Shown one piece after another: positions 9,753 to 18,700 of a stretch of 38,619 nucleotides of DNA. The stretch comes from Singulisphaera sp. GP187. GTDB lineage: Bacteria > Planctomycetota > Phycisphaerae > Phycisphaerales > SM1A02. The notes beneath the pieces are model-generated. The model did no database searches. It was given only the letters and a program-made list of their open reading frames with translations, and was not told where the DNA came from. The position numbers and the translations under genes were made by a program. The stretch's first letter is position 1. The number at the start of each line of letters is the position of its first letter. The stretch spans positions 1-38,619 of the forward strand of contig CAMDAQ010000011.1 in the NCBI GenBank assembly GCA_945888705.1, in the 5' to 3' direction.

Positions 9753-12700
9753 GGTTCGTCAGCCGCGCCGACACTGGGCTGGTCGGGCTCCGGAGCCGGC
9801 GGGGCGGGTGGCTCGACCAGGGGTTCCAGCGAGGGCTGCGGATCGGAGAGCGTACCCGTCACGCGAATGCGAAGGAATGCATCGCCGAGGGCGCCGAGCA
9901 CTTGCCCGAGCACGGGCAGTCCGCTGCGGCTGCTCAGGCGCAGGTCGAGCGCGGAGGTCGCCACGTTGACGGTGCCCGAGCCCTCAAGCGACAGCGAATC
10001 GCCCGAGACGCTCAGCCCGGTGACGGTCGCGACATCGCCGTCGAGCGTGAACTCGCCCTTCGCCCGTTCCAACCGATCGAAGCCCGGCAGCGACAGTTGC
10101 GCCAGCTGCAGCAGGCCCAAGCCGATCGAGCCATCGCCGAGCGTGAGGCCCGACGCGCTGAAGGCGCCCTTGCCGGTCCTGCCGCCGGGCGTGCCGTCGA
10201 GTTCGATGCGGGCGTCGATGATGCCAGGCCGCGAGCCCGGCAGGTCACCGTCGATCGCCCACACGCTGCCGCGATCGAGCGTGGCCTCGAGTCGCCACGA
10301 TCCCTCAGGATGCGCCCAGCCCGTGCCCGAGGCGCTTCCTTCGCCGACGCCGATGCCCAGACGACTGAGTTCGATGCGTTCGGAACCCGCGGGGCGAACC
10401 AGCGACATGGTGCCGTTGGTGAGTGGTCGTCCGATTGCCGTGACGATCGGTGCAGCAGCGTCAACCTGGATCGCGATCCCGGCCGGCATCGACTCGACCA
10501 GCACCGTCGCCGTGCCGGTCGCACCCTCGATCGGCACGATCCCGGTGAACGAGGCATCCTGCATGAGCGCCGTGCCGCGCACGATCAGGCTTGGTTGGAG
10601 CGGCGACGGCCGCGAGATCACTTCGAGGTCGGCCAGGCCCACGTCGCTCCAGTGCGCATCGGCGGATCGCAGCACGCTCGATGCGGCAGCACCGAAGACC
10701 GACTCGAGCCCCGGGTACCACGCACCGAGTTCCGCGCGGCAACTGGCTTGCGCGATGAGGTCGGGTGAAGAGGGATCGATGACGGCATGCACGCGGATCC
10801 GTCCGCCGGGCACGCGGGCTTCGTCGAGGTCCACCGTGATCCGTTGGTTCGCGTAGCGGATCGAACTGCCTCGATCGAACGCCACCGGCACGGCGCGATC
10901 GCCGCTGCCGACGACGCCGACCTCGGGATGCGCCGAGGCCTCGATCGAGAGATTCGCCAGCGGGCCGCGCACGCGCGCCGCGAGATCGCAGCGCGCATCC
11001 AGCCCGCATTCGGCGAGCACGCCCAGCGCCTCGGGGGCAAGGAGTGCCAGCGCCTGTCGGACCGCGGGTGCGCTCGACCACAGGCCCTCGGCTGCGATCG
11101 AAGCATCGATCGCGCCGCCAGCCCACGACAGGTCCACGCACGAGGTCGACCAGCCCTCGTCGCTGTGGCCCCGGAGTCCGGTGCAGGTCAGTGCGCCGCC
11201 ATCCCAGACGGCGAGACCGTCCATGGCGGTGAAGGTCGTGCGCGCGCCGTCCGCCATGATGCTCGCCTCGACCGGCCGAGCCCACGCCGCGATCGATGGA
11301 CTCGCCACCGCGCCGGTGATCGCGAGCCCTCCATCGATGCGCACGATCGGCAGCAGGCGATCCCACCAGCGTCGTGCGCCCTCGCGGACGCTTGGGTCGA
11401 GCGCATCGAGCAGCCAGGGCTCAAGCTCAAGGCCGAAGCACTGCGCATCAAGATCGAGCGCACCGTCGAAGCCGACGTTGCCGTGCATCAGGCACCGCGC
11501 GTCGCCGCAACGGGCCTCGATGCCCAGGAACCTCAGTCCATCATGGCTGCCTTCAAGCGCTCCAGTGACACGATCGAGCGCGAAGCCGCGCGGCCAGGGA
11601 ATCACGTCGACGCCGCTGCCGAGCGATGGATCGATCGTGCAATCGTGCATGCGCACGGTGAACCGGAAGTCGACCTCGCGGCTGGGGGCCGTGGAGGGCG
11701 TGACGCGACCGTCGATCGAGACCCTTCCCGCCGCGCCGAGCTGGCCGAGCACGCGCGCCGCCACGCTGCGTTCGCTGCGTGGCCAATCGATCGGCCGCGC
11801 GCCATCCTCATGCGGCAGGCACGCCAGCATGAGCGGCGTGATCGGAAGGTCGGTACACACGATGCGCAGGTCGGGGCGCAGCGGCACATCCTTGCCGGGG
11901 GGGATCGCGATCGAGCCGCTCACCAGGCCCCGGGCCGGCGTGGCCTGTCCGATCGACGAGAGTTCCTCGAACGCGAGGCCGCCGCCAAGGAACTCGACCG
12001 AGTCCTTGCCGAGCTGGATCGCACCCTCTCGCACGCGCACGGGAATCGGCAGGAATCCAAGGACCAGATCGACTTCGTGCAGGTTCACGCGGCCGGTGAT
12101 GAACTCGGGCTGCCCGGTTCCCGGTTCACGGTCGATCGAGAGATCGAACGACACGCGACCGCCGGGCACGCACCGCGGCAAGCCGGGTGGGCAGGTCCCC
12201 AGGCCATCGTCGATGAGCTCGGCCTCGGCCAATTGCGCCCACGCGCGACGGTCCATCAGCGTCTCGAAGATGCGTCGCGGACGCGGCAGGAATGCCGAGA
12301 CGAACCGCTCATCGACGATGATGCCCGTGGTCGAGAGCTTGAGCCTCACGCCGGGGTCGTCGATCAACGGGAAGATGCTGCCCGAGAGCTGGATCGGCGC
12401 GCCGCCCGCGCCGGTGCCGCGCAGGTAGGTGATGTCCGCGCGGTCCGCGTGGACCTCGATGGAGGCCTCCACGTCGGTCAATCGATACGTGAAGAGGTGG
12501 AACGCGCCGACGCCGTTGCGTACCGAGATCGTGGTGTCGCTCGTCACCTCGCCGGTCTGGTCGCGCCGCGCGACGACCGCATCGATGCCCAGGTCAACCT
12601 GTTCGAGGTTGAAGAAGCCCAGCAGCCGAGCCGCGGCCATGGGCAGGAGCAACGACGGCGGATCGCCGGGCTTGCCGTAGCTCACGGTGGCGAGCTTGGC

Positions 12701-13834
12701 TTCGATGGCAAAGGTCGCCCGCTCGAGGGCATCGGCCAGCGATCCACCACCGGTCGTGGCGTCCTCGGGCAGCGTGAGTTCGCCGTCGAAGGTCAGCGTG
12801 AGCGGCGCGGCGGATCCGTCGGCGACGGCGAAGCGTGCGCGGCCGTTGGAGACCGTGGCGGTCGTGCCCGCGAAGCGCAGCTCGGCGCGCTCCAGGGTCA
12901 CGGTGGGCGTGGCGAGCGTGGGCATCGCCTTGAGCCCGGCGAATCGCGCCCAGCCTTCGGGAACCCAGGCGCTGGGCAGATCGAGCGTGAGTTGCTCGAG
13001 CACGACTTGCGCCGTGACGCCCGCACGCGGCGCCACCTGCACGCTGGCCGAGCTGATCGCACCGCCCGGATTCAGATCGAGGATCGCACGCAGCGATGCG
13101 GGGAGCAGCGCACGAAGCGTCGGCAGGGCCTCGAGCTGCTGCAGGTTGGCCACGAGGGCACGGCTGCGCTGGTTCACGCTGCCCGACAGCGCCGTCTGCG
13201 AGCCCTCGACGCGAAGATCGAAACTCGTCCAGCCGGGTCGCTGTGCATCGGGTCCGAGCAGGCCGGCGAAACGCTGGGCCTGGTCGATCTCGAGTTCGCC
13301 GTGCACGACGGTTGCGCGCCGAACATCAAGCCCCGACACCTGCGCCTGCAGGACTTCGACCGGTTGCGACGGTCCGCCGCCTTGGTCGATCGGCGGCGTG
13401 AGCGCGGCGACATTCAGGGCGCTTTCCTTGGAGGGATCCTCGACGATCGTCAGCTCCACGCCGTCGGCGACGAGCGAGTTGAACACGATGCGGCCCACGA
13501 TCAGGCTCGGCACGTCGAGATCGGCCTCGAGCCGTGCGATCGCGGCGATGCGGGCGCCCGGCCCCGACCACTCCGGCGCATCAAGGGTGACACCGTCCAG
13601 GCGCAGCGCGTCGGGCGCGGTCCACGAGAGACGCGCGATCGCCACGGGCCCGCCGAGCGCCTTCGAGAACGCGCGTTCGAGCACGGTGCGGACGAGCGAG
13701 CCTTCCCAGATCGCGGCCACCGCGAGGATCGCCACGCACACCACGCTCGTGAGCACGGTCCGTCGCACGAGCCTGCGCCGAACGCGTCGCGCATGGCGGA
13801 GGAAGGGGTGCTTCGGTCGCCGGCGGGCGCTCAT
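9749..13834 (-). CDS. AsmA-like/DUF3971-type giant membrane-anchored protein
   Basis: 1361 residues. A basic N-terminus is followed by one membrane segment (about 22-42, V-V-C-V-A-I-L-A-V-A-A-I). The rest is a very long beta-strand-rich periplasmic part with repeated S-G-S-I/V-D-G-x-V motifs, ending in L-R-I-R-V-T-G-T-L-S-D-P, the typical C-terminal AsmA_2 signature. A Pro-rich tail closes it. Proteins of this superfamily (AsmA, TamB, YhdP, YdbH) form hydrophobic grooves that carry phospholipids from inner to outer membrane. The ATG at 13834 is preferred over upstream in-frame codons because TACACT ends 6 bases before it. It is the first gene of a five-gene overlapping operon that includes pssA. 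Confidence 0.85.
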   Translation of the reverse strand: MSARRRPKHPFLRHARRVRRRLVRRTVLTSVVCVAILAVAAIWEGSLVRTVLERAFSKALGGPVAIARLSWTAPDALRLDGVTLDAPEWSGPGARIAAIARLEADLDVPSLIVGRIVFNSLVADGVELTIVEDPSKESALNVAALTPPIDQGGGPSQPVEVLQAQVSGLDVRRATVVHGELEIDQAQRFAGLLGPDAQRPGWTSFDLRVEGSQTALSGSVNQRSRALVANLQQLEALPTLRALLPASLRAILDLNPGGAISSASVQVAPRAGVTAQVVLEQLTLDLPSAWVPEGWARFAGLKAMPTLATPTVTLERAELRFAGTTATVSNGRARFAVADGSAAPLTLTFDGELTLPEDATTGGGSLADALERATFAIEAKLATVSYGKPGDPPSLLLPMAAARLLGFFNLEQVDLGIDAVVARRDQTGEVTSDTTISVRNGVGAFHLFTYRLTDVEASIEVHADRADITYLRGTGAGGAPIQLSGSIFPLIDDPGVRLKLSTTGIIVDERFVSAFLPRPRRIFETLMDRRAWAQLAEAELIDDGLGTCPPGLPRCVPGGRVSFDLSIDREPGTGQPEFITGRVNLHEVDLVLGFLPIPVRVREGAIQLGKDSVEFLGGGLAFEELSSIGQATPARGLVSGSIAIPPGKDVPLRPDLRIVCTDLPITPLMLACLPHEDGARPIDWPRSERSVAARVLGQLGAAGRVSIDGRVTPSTAPSREVDFRFTVRMHDCTIDPSLGSGVDVIPWPRGFALDRVTGALEGSHDGLRFLGIEARCGDARCLMHGNVGFDGALDLDAQCFGLELEPWLLDALDPSVREGARRWWDRLLPIVRIDGGLAITGAVASPSIAAWARPVEASIMADGARTTFTAMDGLAVWDGGALTCTGLRGHSDEGWSTSCVDLSWAGGAIDASIAAEGLWSSAPAVRQALALLAPEALGVLAECGLDARCDLAARVRGPLANLSIEASAHPEVGVVGSGDRAVPVAFDRGSSIRYANQRITVDLDEARVPGGRIRVHAVIDPSSPDLIAQASCRAELGAWYPGLESVFGAAASSVLRSADAHWSDVGLADLEVISRPSPLQPSLIVRGTALMQDASFTGIVPIEGATGTATVLVESMPAGIAIQVDAAAPIVTAIGRPLTNGTMSLVRPAGSERIELSRLGIGVGEGSASGTGWAHPEGSWRLEATLDRGSVWAIDGDLPGSRPGIIDARIELDGTPGGRTGKGAFSASGLTLGDGSIGLGLLQLAQLSLPGFDRLERAKGEFTLDGDVATVTGLSVSGDSLSLEGSGTVNVATSALDLRLSSRSGLPVLGQVLGALGDAFLRIRVTGTLSDPQPSLEPLVEPPAPPAPEPDQPSVGAADEP

Positions 13835-13840
13835 GCATGG

Positions 13841-13846
13841 AGTGTA
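13841..13846 (-). promoter_or_regulatory. Predicted -10 box, leaderless start of the AsmA-like operon
   Basis: TACACT on the minus strand, 6 bases before ATG 13834. It would drive the AsmA-LOG-lipoprotein-pssA-trpB operon. I see no clear -35 match upstream. Confidence 0.5.
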
Positions 13847-13868
13847 CGGAACGGACACGGCAGAGCCG

Positions 13869-13874
13869 TATGCT
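13869..13874 (+). promoter_or_regulatory. Predicted -10 box for the leader peptide and SDR gene
   Basis: TATGCT ends 6 bases before ATG 13881, the start of an 8-codon ORF whose stop overlaps the SDR start. It faces away from the AsmA operon promoter 22 bases away. Confidence 0.45.
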
Positions 13875-13880
13875 TGAAGC

Positions 13881-13907
13881 ATGCACTCGAGCGAGGTCCA
13901 ACCTTGA
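13881..13907 (+). CDS. Predicted 8-residue leader peptide (MHSSEVQP) upstream of the SDR gene
   Basis: ATG, seven further codons and TGA, with the stop sharing its last base with the ATG of the SDR gene (TGATG at 13905-13909). It begins 6 bases after a TATGCT hexamer, the same distance seen before many real starts here, so ribosomes loading on a leaderless 5' end would translate it first and then could re-initiate at the SDR gene. The SDR start also has GAGGT at 13893-13897 inside this mini-ORF. There are no runs of one amino acid that would suggest classical attenuation. Detection rests only on signal geometry. Confidence 0.4.
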   Translation: MHSSEVQP

Positions 13908-14629
13908 TGCCCCGGGCCGTCGTCACGGGCGGAACGCACCGCGTCGGGCGCGCGATCGCAGGGGCCTTGGCGGTGCGCGGCATGCATGTGCTGGTGACCA
14001 CGCGGGACGCGGTGCGTGCGCGGTCCTTCGGATCAATTGCGTGCGGTGACGGCTCGATCACCGCGCTGCATGCCGACATCACGACGGACCAGGGCATGGC
14101 TGCCGTATGCGAGGCTGCCGGGGCGAGCCTGCGCACGCTCGTGCACAACGCGAGTTCCTACGAGTCCACGCCGTTCGGTTCGATCGAGCGATCCGCGATC
14201 GATTCGTCGCTGGCCGTGCATGCGACGGCTCCGCTGCTGCTGACGCAGGCGCTCCTGCCGGCACTGCGCCGGGCGAGGGAAGCGCACGGCGATGCATCGG
14301 TCGTGGCCATGCTCGACATTCACGCGATGGGGCGGCCTCGCGCGGGTCGCGCGGCCTACCTCCTGGGCAAGGCTGCGCTGCACGGTCTGGTGGAGTCGCT
14401 GGCCATCGAGCTCGCACCTGCGGTGCGCGTGAACGGCGTGGCGCCGGGCGTGGTCGATTGGGACCAGCAGGCCGATGCGGCCGAGCGCGCCCGCTACGAA
14501 GCCCGCATTCCGCTGGCGCGCCCGGGCACGCCGGAGGATGCGGCCGAAGCCGTGTGCTGGCTCGCGCTCGAGGCGCGGTACGTCACCGGAACGGTCGTCA
14601 AGGTCGACGGTGGCCGCGCGCTGCCGTGA
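13907..14629 (+). CDS. Short-chain dehydrogenase, pteridine reductase type (PTR1/FolM-like)
   Basis: 240 residues, a full-length SDR. The cofactor motif is T-G-G-T-H-R-V-G (about 6-13). The N-A-G equivalent is H-N-A-S-S-Y-E-S-T-P-F, very close to the N-A-S-S-F-Y-P-T-P segment of pteridine reductase PTR1. The catalytic serine of ordinary SDRs is replaced by Asp (A-M-L-D-I-H), as in PTR1, followed by Y-L-L-G-K (Tyr and Lys). The end, Y-V-T-G-T-V-V-K-V-D-G-G, also matches that branch. It probably reduces dihydro- or oxidised pterins with NADPH, supporting tetrahydrofolate or tetrahydromonapterin pools. A general 3-oxoacyl reductase is the alternative, but the Asp argues against it. Confidence 0.82.
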   Translation: MPRAVVTGGTHRVGRAIAGALAVRGMHVLVTTRDAVRARSFGSIACGDGSITALHADITTDQGMAAVCEAAGASLRTLVHNASSYESTPFGSIERSAIDSSLAVHATAPLLLTQALLPALRRAREAHGDASVVAMLDIHAMGRPRAGRAAYLLGKAALHGLVESLAIELAPAVRVNGVAPGVVDWDQQADAAERARYEARIPLARPGTPEDAAEAVCWLALEARYVTGTVVKVDGGRALP

Positions 14630-14705
14630 TCAGCGGGCCGTGCGCACGCGGGCTTGATCATCGCGCGATCACGCTCGGCGCGAGATCGACGCCATCATGC
14701 ATCGA

Positions 14706-15713
14706 TCATGGTGCAGTCGGCGACCGCATGCTCTCGTCCAGGAGTCGTTGCAGGTCGTTCGCGATCGTCCCCTCGGGTTGCGCCACACGAGCAAGATCAA
14801 CGCACGCCCGAGCACGCGCACGATCGCCCGCGCGCAGCCACAGTCGCCCTGCCTCGGAGGCGGCCAGCGCATCGTTGGGTGAGGCGAGTGCACAGTCGTT
14901 CCACGCACGTGCGGCGTCGGCCACCCGCCCAAGATCAAGCAGCGACAGGGCAAGTTCCTCGGTCGCGCCGCGTTGCAGGCGTTGCTCGGTGTTCATGGCC
15001 ATCAGCACGTCGATGGCCTTGCCTGCTGCACCGGACTGTCGGAGCACCTTGCCCAGATTCACGGTCAGGCCAGCCTCCGACGGCGCCATCGCCACGGCGC
15101 TTTGCGCCAGCGCGATCGCCTCGTCGAATGCTCCAAGCTCGGCACGCAGGCTTGCCTGGGCGGCGACCGGCCATGGCGAGTCGGGCGCCAGTCGTTGGGC
15201 ATCATCGAGCGCACGCCGGGCCTCCTCGAACTCACGGCGACGCAAGTGGGCCAATCCCAGAAGCAGTCGATCCTGCATCGACGATGGATCGAGCCCCGCG
15301 GCCGCCTGGTAGCAGTAGATGGCTCGTGCGGCGTCGCCGGCCATGTCGGCGGCCACACCCTGCGATCGCCAGAGTCCAGCTTCCCGCGGGGCCATCGCGC
15401 ATGCTTCCCCGTAACGCTCCAGGGCCAGTCGGCGCCGAGGCAGGGGATCGAGCCCACGCTCTGCATCGTGCGTGGCTGCCATGAGCAGCGCGCGCGCCTG
15501 CAACTCCGCAGCGAGCGCGCTGTTCGGCTCGAGCTCACGGAGCCGGTCCGCCACGCGCATGGCCTCGTCGGGAAGCCCCTCGCGAAGGTAGGTCTCGATC
15601 GCTGCGGCCGATGCCGGCACGTTCACACGAGCCTGGGAGGACGGCGCCGGACGGTCGCAGCCGGCAACGCCGCAGCACGCGATCACGAACGCAAGCGCGA
15701 TGCGGCCGTGCAC
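14706..15713 (-). CDS. TPR-repeat lipoprotein
   Basis: 335 residues. The GTG start at 15713 is chosen because GAGGA lies 5 bases before it and because it gives a proper lipoprotein signal, M-H-G-R-I-A-L-A-F-V-I-A ending V-A-G-C. Longer in-frame starts would run over the valS promoter. From about residue 30 to the end the protein is a chain of helical pairs with the alternation of small and aromatic residues seen in tetratricopeptide repeats (roughly five to seven units, for example the A-I-Y-C-Y-Q-A-A-A-G-L-D-P type). It is probably an envelope-facing scaffold for protein assembly. No partner is evident; it is divergent from valS and convergent with the SDR gene. Confidence 0.8.
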   Translation of the reverse strand: MHGRIALAFVIACCGVAGCDRPAPSSQARVNVPASAAAIETYLREGLPDEAMRVADRLRELEPNSALAAELQARALLMAATHDAERGLDPLPRRRLALERYGEACAMAPREAGLWRSQGVAADMAGDAARAIYCYQAAAGLDPSSMQDRLLLGLAHLRRREFEEARRALDDAQRLAPDSPWPVAAQASLRAELGAFDEAIALAQSAVAMAPSEAGLTVNLGKVLRQSGAAGKAIDVLMAMNTEQRLQRGATEELALSLLDLGRVADAARAWNDCALASPNDALAASEAGRLWLRAGDRARARACVDLARVAQPEGTIANDLQRLLDESMRSPTAP

Positions 15714-15759
15714 GGTGTTCCTCGCGGAGTTCCGTGGCAGGTTCGACGTGGGGCGTGGA

Positions 15760-15765
15760 TATGAT
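15760..15765 (+). promoter_or_regulatory. Predicted -10 box of valS
   Basis: TATGAT, the closest match to TATAAT in this set, 9 bases before ATG 15775. The implied 5' leader is only about 2-3 bases. No Shine-Dalgarno is visible. Confidence 0.5.
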
Positions 15766-15774
15766 CCGTGGCTC

Positions 15775-18700
15775 ATGTCACAGGCCGCTCCCGCATCGCA
15801 GTCCGCAGCCTTGCCCAAATCCTACTCCCCGCGGGAGCACGAGGCCGCGATCACGCAGCGGTGGGAGTCAGCGCACTGCTTTCACGCCACGACCGGCACC
15901 GGTCGCGCGCCGTACTCGATCTTCATCCCGCCGCCCAACGTCACGGCGGCGCTCCACCTGGGCCACGCGCTCAACAACACCCTGCAGGATGTCCTGGCGC
16001 GCGTGCACCGCATGCGGGGCTTCGAGACCCTGTGGATGCCCGGGACCGATCATGCCGGCATCGCCACGCAGACGGTCGTCGAGAAGCGACTGCTCATGCA
16101 GGGCAAGCGGCGCACGGACTTCACGCGCGAGGCGTTCATCCAGAGGGTGCAGGAGTGGAAGGACGAGTACGAAGCCGTCATCCTGTCGCAGCTCAAGGCG
16201 ATGGGATCGAGCTGTGACGTCGAGCGCACGCGGTTCACGATGGATCCGGTCTGCGCCACCGCCGTGCGCGAGGCGTTCTTCCGGCTCTTCAGCGATGGCC
16301 TCATCGATCGCGGCAAGCGCCTCGTGAACTGGGATCCGGTCTCGCAGACGGCACTCGCCGACGATGAAGTCGAGATGCACGAAGTGGACGGCCACTTCTG
16401 GTACCTGCGCTATCCGCTCACCGACGGCTCCGGCCACGTCACCGTGGCGACGACGCGCCCCGAGACGATGCTCGGGGACACGGCCGTCGCGGTGAACCCG
16501 CGCGATCCGCGCGCTGCAGCGCTGCGTGGCAAGCGGCTCCGCCTGCCGATCGTCGGGCGCGAGATCCCGATCGTCGAGGACGACTACGTGGTCATGCCGG
16601 CCTCGATGGGTGGCGATCCAGCCGATCCCAAGGCGCAGTTCGCCACGGGATTCCTGAAGGTCACGCCCGCGCACGACGCCAACGACTGGGAGATTGGCCG
16701 CCGCCACGGGCTCGCCGCGATCAACATCATGGCGCCGGACGGATCCATCAGCGACCGTCACGGCTGGGGCGATGTCAGCGATGCGGCGCGGGCCTTCGTG
16801 GGCATGACGCGCGAGGCCGCCCGTGCAGCCATCGTGGCCTGGTTCAAGGCCAACGGCATGCTCGAGGAAGCGCGCCCATACCGGCACAGCGTTGGCCACT
16901 CGTACCGAAGCCATGTCCCGGTTGAGCCGTACCTGAGCGACCAGTGGTACGTGCGCGTGACCGACGACCGGCTCCGTGGCGCGGCGCTGCGCGCGATGGC
17001 GACCGACCAGGTCGATGGCGCGTGGCCCAAGGACATCGCGCCACGGTCCGGTGCCGAGGGCGACGGCGAACTTCGGTTCTTCCCGCCGCGCTACGCCAAG
17101 ACCTTCCAGCAGTGGCACGAGAACCTTCGGGACTGGTGCATCAGCCGCCAGTTGTGGTGGGGGCATCGCATTCCAGTCTGGACCAAGCGCGTGCACGGTG
17201 CCGAAGGCGGGATCGATCTGGCGGCTTCGGGGGTCGGCCACCTTGGCCACTCCACCGCCGATGCCGCACTGGCCATCGTTCGCGTGGCCGATGGCACGCA
17301 GGTCAGCGCGCACGAGGCGACCTCAGGCGAGTTCGACCTTCACGTCTGCACGCTCACCGATGCGGCGGGTGCGGCCCTTGAAGCGCAGGGCTTCGTGCGC
17401 GATCCCGATGTGCTCGACACTTGGTTCTCGAGCGCGCTGTGGCCGCTCTCCACGCTCGGCTGGCCCAACCCGGCTGCCTTCGAGATGGCCGGCCTGCTCG
17501 AAGAGTTCAACCCCAGCGCGGTCCTGAGCACGGCGCGTGAGATCATCACGCTGTGGGTCAGCCGCATGGTGATGTTCAACCGCTATTTCCTGGGCGGGCG
17601 CGTGCCGTTCCGCCATGTCTTCATCCACAGCGTCGTGCAGGATGGCTTTGGGCAGAAGATGTCCAAGAGCCTCGGCAATGGCCTCGATCCGCGCGACGTG
17701 ATCCACAGCCATGGGGCCGATGCGCTGCGATTCACGCTCGTGCAGATGTCGACGTCCACGCAGGATGTGCGGCTCCCGGTTGACATGGTCTGCCCGCACA
17801 CGGGCGAGACCTTCACGCCCAAGACGATCGTGACCCAGAGCGGCCACACCGTGGCGGCCCCCGTGCAGGAGAGCCCGAAAGCTCCCGGCAAGCGCATGGT
17901 CAGCGCGTATGGCGCGGCGACCGGCAATGCCGAGCCCGGCGATGACCAGCCGCTCGCGCGCAACACGAGCGCGCGCTTCGACACCGGCCGCAACTTCGCG
18001 AACAAGCTCTGGAACGCCACGCGCTTCGCGCTGGCGAACCTGCCCGAAGGCCGGCCGGCGGAGCTCACGACGACGGCGCCCGCATCCATGGCCGATCGTT
18101 GGATGCTGGCCCGCCTCGCCCAGGCCGTGGCATCGATCGATGCCTCGATCGCCGAGTACCGCTTCAACGAAGTGGGCGATGCGCTCTACGACGTCGTCTG
18201 GCGTGACTTCTGCGACTGGTACCTCGAGTCGATCAAGCCGACCGTCAAGTCGGATCCGCTGCAGCAGCAGTGCCTGCGCACGGTGCTTGATGGCTTGCTG
18301 CGTGTGATGCACCCCGTGATGCCCTTCGTCACGGAGACCCTGTGGCCCGCCGTCCAGCAGGCTGGCGCTGCGGGCGTGCGTGGGCTGGAGCTCCCGACGA
18401 ATGCCCTCTGCACCACGGCGTCGTGGCCGCGGCCCGATGCCGCGTTGGTCGATGAACGCGCCCTCCGCGACATGGAGCGCGTGCAGTCCCTCGTGCTGGC
18501 GATCCGCAACCTTCGGGGCGAGCGCAAGGTCGATCCCAAGCGCCGCATCACGCTGCACGCTGCAGCCGCGGCGATGGCCACGATCCACGCCGGCGAAGGG
18601 ATCGTTCAGACGCTTGCGGGCCTCGACCGGGTCGAGCCGATGTCGGGCAGCCGTCCTGCGGGTGCGCTCGCGCTGGCCCACGAGGGCGAGGAACTCTGGC

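Noticed and set aside
8775-10856. 693-codon open frame on the plus strand over the LOG and AsmA-like genes
   Set aside because: Low-complexity antisense shadow; the minus-strand frames carry LOG and AsmA motifs and proper overlaps.
10787-13900. Very long open frame opposite the AsmA-like gene
   Set aside because: It is Arg/His/Gln/Asp-rich with no motif, exactly antisense to the gene with coherent AsmA features; long antisense frames are expected in GC-rich coding DNA. Only its 3' end (from 13907) is a real gene.
13875-13900. Small palindrome GCTTGAAGC/GCATGC between the divergent genes as an operator
   Set aside because: Stems are too short and overlap the predicted -10 and mini-ORF start; no regulator gene is nearby to support it.
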